Source of the DNA: Chloroflexota bacterium
Lineage (GTDB): Bacteria > Chloroflexota > Anaerolineae > Anaerolineales > Anaerolineaceae
Assembly: GCA_016838895.1 (NCBI GenBank)
Contig: JAEKNU010000006.1
Span: forward strand, 50,808-114,807
Direction of reading: 5' to 3'
Length of the DNA stretch: 64,000 nucleotides
Position 1 is the first letter of the stretch. Every line of letters starts with the position of its first letter. Of the stretch, positions 60,015 to 64,000 are shown in pieces. A model generated the notes under the pieces. That model was not told the DNA's origin, made no database searches, and saw only the letters and a program-made list of their open reading frames with translations. The position numbers and the translations under genes were made by a program.

Positions 60015-60989
60015 TTAGACTAGTCTTGCCGGACCGCCAACTTCGGAATCAATTACAGACTGAACCCCGGGGAATTCTGCCAGCAATTTGTGCACTTTTT
60101 GCTTGCTGGATGCCTCACAAAAAACATGAACGTTGGCACCTGCATCCAAAGTATAGCATACCGCTAATCCTTTTGCTCTGAGCAGAGGAATTTCTTTCAT
60201 AACGCTTATAGAGGCTGGTTCCCAGTAAAAAAGCGCCGGATTAGAGGTCATCATGACGGAATGCATCATGGTGCTGTCCAGTTCAGTTACCGTTGCCAGA
60301 CGCTCAAAATCCTTCTGCAGTATAGCCTGACGGCATTCATCCAGACGTTGGGGTGCTGTTTGTAGACGAACTTCCTGGAATGGGCTGGTATCTGCGATGG
60401 TGTGCCCCAGCGATGATCCAATGATTTTATGAGAAGCATTGATGATGGCGACACAATCTGCCAATGCCCAATGATTTTCATCTGCAATGGAAACAGCGTA
60501 GGAATCGGCATCGTCCGAACCTGCCTGCCATTCTACATATCCAGCCGGAATGGAACGCGATGCAGAACCGGATCCACGACGTGCCAGACGTGAGAGAGCC
60601 TTTTCATCCAGGGAAAGCCCTGTTGCTGCACTACCTGCCAGTGCCAGCGCTGAGAATGCTGCCGCAGAGGAGGCGATGCCGGCACCCATGGGGAAGTTGT
60701 TGCTGCTGATTACCTCTGCGTTGCTGTTTATACCCGCCAATGTACGGACAAGATCCAGAAATAAACTGACACGTTTCAGCGCCCCATCTTCGGCAGGTTG
60801 ATCATTGATGTGCAAGGTGTCTGCTGTTAAATCATCCCGGAAGGTGACTTTGGTGCAGGTATGTAGATCACGTAGATTTGCAGAAATAGAATTTGTATGC
60901 GGCAGGCGCAACGCCGTATTACGGTTTCCCCAATACTTAATGAAGGCGATATTCGGGTGCGCGATGGCTGTGGCAGTATGAGTTTTCAT
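60015..60989 (-). CDS. mvaD: (Di)phosphomevalonate decarboxylase
   Basis: AIAHPNIAFIKYWGNRNTALRLPHTNSIS, NNFPMGAGIASSAAAFSALALA, RRGSGSASRSIPAGYVEW. Confidence 0.92.
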   Translation of the reverse strand: MKTHTATAIAHPNIAFIKYWGNRNTALRLPHTNSISANLRDLHTCTKVTFRDDLTADTLHINDQPAEDGALKRVSLFLDLVRTLAGINSNAEVISSNNFPMGAGIASSAAAFSALALAGSAATGLSLDEKALSRLARRGSGSASRSIPAGYVEWQAGSDDADSYAVSIADENHWALADCVAIINASHKIIGSSLGHTIADTSPFQEVRLQTAPQRLDECRQAILQKDFERLATVTELDSTMMHSVMMTSNPALFYWEPASISVMKEIPLLRAKGLAVCYTLDAGANVHVFCEASSKQKVHKLLAEFPGVQSVIDSEVGGPARLV

Positions 60990-61151
60990 AGAGTTATCTC
61001 TTTGTTTAAATAATTTATGCAAGTTTACCATGAAGCGAAAAAGAGGGGTATTTCGAATTTGTATCTGGATTGCTTGAAGCGTTGGTTAAAGTAAGAAGTC
61101 AAGGATCAGCATTGCAAGTGAAATCATTTCTATCTTGCAGGACAATTATTT

Positions 61152-61901
61152 TTACTCATAAAAAAATTCATGCCATTCTTTATGCAGAAAATCACATGAG
61201 CATTCCTCGACGGCTTTTTCGTAGGGTATACGGGTAGGGGATTGATTTACCGTTTTGAGGTAGGATTGGGAATTTGTGATTGCATTTAGAATATTGGATT
61301 CACCAGTCATTGGATTACCATGTGCTAATAACAAAGTATGGTTTTTGTACATTTTCAATGTTTCCAATGCATTGATGAATTCCGGGATGCGATGAGACTC
61401 GGTTGTTGGTAAGAGCGGGAAATCCTCATTGGACTGCACAATATCATCGCCGATATGTATGTATTTGTCATTGATAATGGTGTATAACCCACAAATGGCA
61501 TGACCAGGAATGACGTGAAATCGAATATGAAAATCTCCATATTGGAATGTTGTTTCATCTGTGACGATGTCGGTCGGTTTGAATAATTTATGGTCTTCTT
61601 CTGGCGTATATAGATCCAATGTAATTTGATGTGATTTGCTTCCAAAAACCTGTAAATTCTGAAAAACACGCAAGCCATCAAAGTGGTCATCATGAAAATG
61701 GGAAATTATCACTTTTTCAGGCGCAATGCCATTGGCAGATAAATCCTCATGAACCAAAGCAGCATGTTCTTGATATCCCGTGTCAATTAAAAGCGCACGT
61801 TTTCCATCAAACACTGCAAAAACATTGTATCCAAAATGCTGTTGTGGACAGGGCGGGAATTGATATTGAATTAAATTTTCTGTGATGATTATTTTTTCCA
61901 T
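61152..61901 (-). CDS. MBL-fold metallohydrolase
   Basis: LIDTGYQEHAAL, ISHFHDDHFDGLRVF, VIPGHAICGLYTII. Confidence 0.88.
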   Translation of the reverse strand: MEKIIITENLIQYQFPPCPQQHFGYNVFAVFDGKRALLIDTGYQEHAALVHEDLSANGIAPEKVIISHFHDDHFDGLRVFQNLQVFGSKSHQITLDLYTPEEDHKLFKPTDIVTDETTFQYGDFHIRFHVIPGHAICGLYTIINDKYIHIGDDIVQSNEDFPLLPTTESHRIPEFINALETLKMYKNHTLLLAHGNPMTGESNILNAITNSQSYLKTVNQSPTRIPYEKAVEECSCDFLHKEWHEFFYE

Positions 61902-62249
61902 TGTGTACTCTTTTTGTTTTTTGTCTGAGAAAGGATTGTTGAAATTATACTATTCAAAATTCGAAGATTGGGCGGATTGATTACTACCCTATACAGATAC
62001 AACACAGAATATGGATTTTCCAAGCTACTTCATCGTAAACTATGCTAGGCGCAATGGATGAGTGCGATTTCATTCGGGGAAGACATTTTTCATGAGTTTG
62101 ACAAGCTATACTTAACAGAAATCAATAGTTTTAGTAAACTGTGATTATTACAGGAAATGATTTCCGTTCCTGGATATCAAAACAATATATATTTGGAAAT
62201 GGATAATTAATCGTGCTTGTTGGAATAAGAGTATGGGATAAGAGTAGTC

Positions 62250-63023
62250 ATGAGCAAAAGAGACATTGTTAATCAGGCACGTGCGCGTTTTGACCAGGAA
62301 TTGCATACGGATGAATATCGGAAAATTCATGGAGATGGTGCCCATCTAGAAGCCTTGATGAATTTAATTGATGTTCACGCTCAGAAATGTTACCTGGATT
62401 TAGGAACGGGAAATGGTTATCTTGCTTTTGAGATGGCACGCCGCTTCCCTGACATTAAAGTAACGGGTATTGATATTGCCACACGGTCAATTCAACAAAA
62501 TCAGCGGCTCCAGCAGGAACAAGATATTCAGAATCTTGATTTCCGTTCATACAATGGCATGAAGTTTCCGTTTGATGATGGTTTGTTTGCTGGCGTGATA
62601 TGCAGATATGCCTTTCACCATTTCCCTGATCCGGCTTTCTCAATAGAGGAATTGCATCGCATAATTGAACCTGATGGATTTGTCATCATATCTGATCCAA
62701 TCACATATGCAGATGATACTGATGGTTTTATAGACCAGTTTCAATTGCTCAAAACAGATGGACATGTACATTTTTTCAGAATAGCGGAATTGGATGCATT
62801 GTTTCAACAGCGTGGATTTATCAAGGAGACCTGTTTTTTTAGCACTGTCTCTTATTCGCGAGATATGAACGACGCGTATAGCAAGTTATTCGGAAAATCA
62901 CCAGCATCCATTCTGGAGAAATATTGTATTGAACTTGAAGAAAAAACGGTCAGGGTGACTGTATCGGTTATGAATGTGCAATATCGAAAGATTGGAAAGC
63001 AGGAAAAAGATATACGATATTAA
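62250..63023 (+). CDS. Class I SAM-dependent methyltransferase
   Basis: YLDLGTGNGYLAFEMARRFPDIKVTGIDIA; CRYAFHHFPDPAFSIEELHRIIEPDGFVIISDP. Confidence 0.9.
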   Translation: MSKRDIVNQARARFDQELHTDEYRKIHGDGAHLEALMNLIDVHAQKCYLDLGTGNGYLAFEMARRFPDIKVTGIDIATRSIQQNQRLQQEQDIQNLDFRSYNGMKFPFDDGLFAGVICRYAFHHFPDPAFSIEELHRIIEPDGFVIISDPITYADDTDGFIDQFQLLKTDGHVHFFRIAELDALFQQRGFIKETCFFSTVSYSRDMNDAYSKLFGKSPASILEKYCIELEEKTVRVTVSVMNVQYRKIGKQEKDIRY

Positions 63024-63095
63024 TTATCTGGAGAGCTGGTATAGAGACGCTCATATTTCTGAGTAAACTGATAAAAGATTCAAAGGTGATGCAAC

Positions 63096-63860
63096 ATGAT
63101 CAAAACAGGGCAAGAATTTCAGGAAGTGGTGTATGGATACTGGTCCAGACGGTTTACTTGTGACCGTAATAATTTTAAGACCTTAGGCACGCACATCATC
63201 AAAGAGGAAGAATTAAATGGGACCAATAAAGCTATCGTTTATCATATTGACAAAATGAGTGTTGTGCGGATAGATCCTTTGTTGGTGAGAAAAATGAGAT
63301 TGCTGGATAAACTGGATGGAAAAGCAATCTCGCTGGCAGTGAATGATTTGCAGGCATCTGCGGAGGATAAATATCGGATTGAGTTGACAAGTACGCTCCT
63401 GGATTGCTTCCTGGATGCGAATGATTTTAAACCCCATACTGTACCCGCTGATTTTACTGCCCGCAGAGTATTCCCAGAAAATGGTAGCGCACAGTTAAGT
63501 GATTTGTTTCATGCATGCACTGCAGAAGACCTGGATGAAGCAGATATCTATGTTGATGACCCGGACCCTGTCATTTACGGCATGTTTGATGGCGAGAGTA
63601 TGGTAGCCTATGCAAGTCACCGATATTGGGACAACGTGATAGCCGATATGGGCGTATTGATTCATCCGGCGTATAGAAGTAGAGGTTTGGGCAAAGCCGT
63701 CGTTTCAGCATTATGTGCATGGTGTATACAAAATGAAATCGTGCCCATGTATCGAGTGTTTGATGACCACACTCATTCTGTGAAGATCCCACAGGCATTA
63801 GGATTCAAGGAATTGGTTGTCATTGAATCCTTGAAATGTATTGATACGAGCAGAACTTGA
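63096..63860 (+). CDS. GNAT family N-acetyltransferase
   Basis: DMGVLIHPAYRSRGLGKAVVSALCAWCIQNEIVPMYRVFDDHTHSVKIPQALGFKEL. Confidence 0.87.
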   Translation: MIKTGQEFQEVVYGYWSRRFTCDRNNFKTLGTHIIKEEELNGTNKAIVYHIDKMSVVRIDPLLVRKMRLLDKLDGKAISLAVNDLQASAEDKYRIELTSTLLDCFLDANDFKPHTVPADFTARRVFPENGSAQLSDLFHACTAEDLDEADIYVDDPDPVIYGMFDGESMVAYASHRYWDNVIADMGVLIHPAYRSRGLGKAVVSALCAWCIQNEIVPMYRVFDDHTHSVKIPQALGFKELVVIESLKCIDTSRT

Positions 63861-63929
63861 TACTGTGAGGGTAGTGCAAGGGGAGGGAATCATTGAAGAA
63901 TGGAGAGCGTCTATATCTGAATATTATAA

Positions 63930-64000
63930 TGACCCCAAAAAACTAGACCACAAGCTAAGGTAAAATTAATAGAGCTTGTGGAGGCAAAAAGTGACAGGAA
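63930..64000 (+). mobile_element. Left end of an IS3-like insertion sequence, truncated by the window; transposase OrfA start at GTG 63991
   Basis: TGACCCCAAAAAACTAGACC resembles IS3-family terminal repeats; GGAGG then GTGACAGGAA start. Confidence 0.5.

Noticed and set aside
63860-63957. Frame VRVVQGEGIIEEWRASISEYYNDPKKLDHKLR as a transposase fragment
   Set aside because: Runs across the IS-like end; short and without convincing integrase motifs.

Overview
The window looks like ordinary chromosome from a Chloroflexota/Anaerolineae-type bacterium. This placement is inferred from gene content: a nusA-ylxR-infB-rbfA block without rimP, a PyrF-PyrE fusion, a mevalonate-type decarboxylase, tandem ThyX and TrpB2. 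About 45 credible protein genes are present, covering translation and processing, pyrimidine synthesis, nucleotide excision repair (pth-mfd-uvrB), gyrB, and a small catabolic locus with a divergent TetR regulator. No tRNA, rRNA, CRISPR array or prophage was recognised. The most interesting signals are mostly non-coding or architectural: (1) a probable 6S RNA in the gap at 45142-45314; (2) a tRNA-Trp-type T-box with specifier UGG and two terminator-like hairpins upstream of TrpB2; (3) a pyrBI-like leader ORF running through an intrinsic terminator ahead of pyrFE-pyrD; (4) a TetR-type palindrome that supplies the -35 of both divergent promoters, plus a second copy 30 bp away; (5) an orphan ParA + disordered-CheW gene pair; (6) a tandem ThyX whose catalytic motif is split between halves and whose gene overlaps ribF; (7) a class V aminotransferase with one in-frame amber codon where Trp is expected; (8) the left edge of an IS3-like element with an SD-sequestering hairpin at the right end. 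All calls come from reading the sequence; no searches were run.
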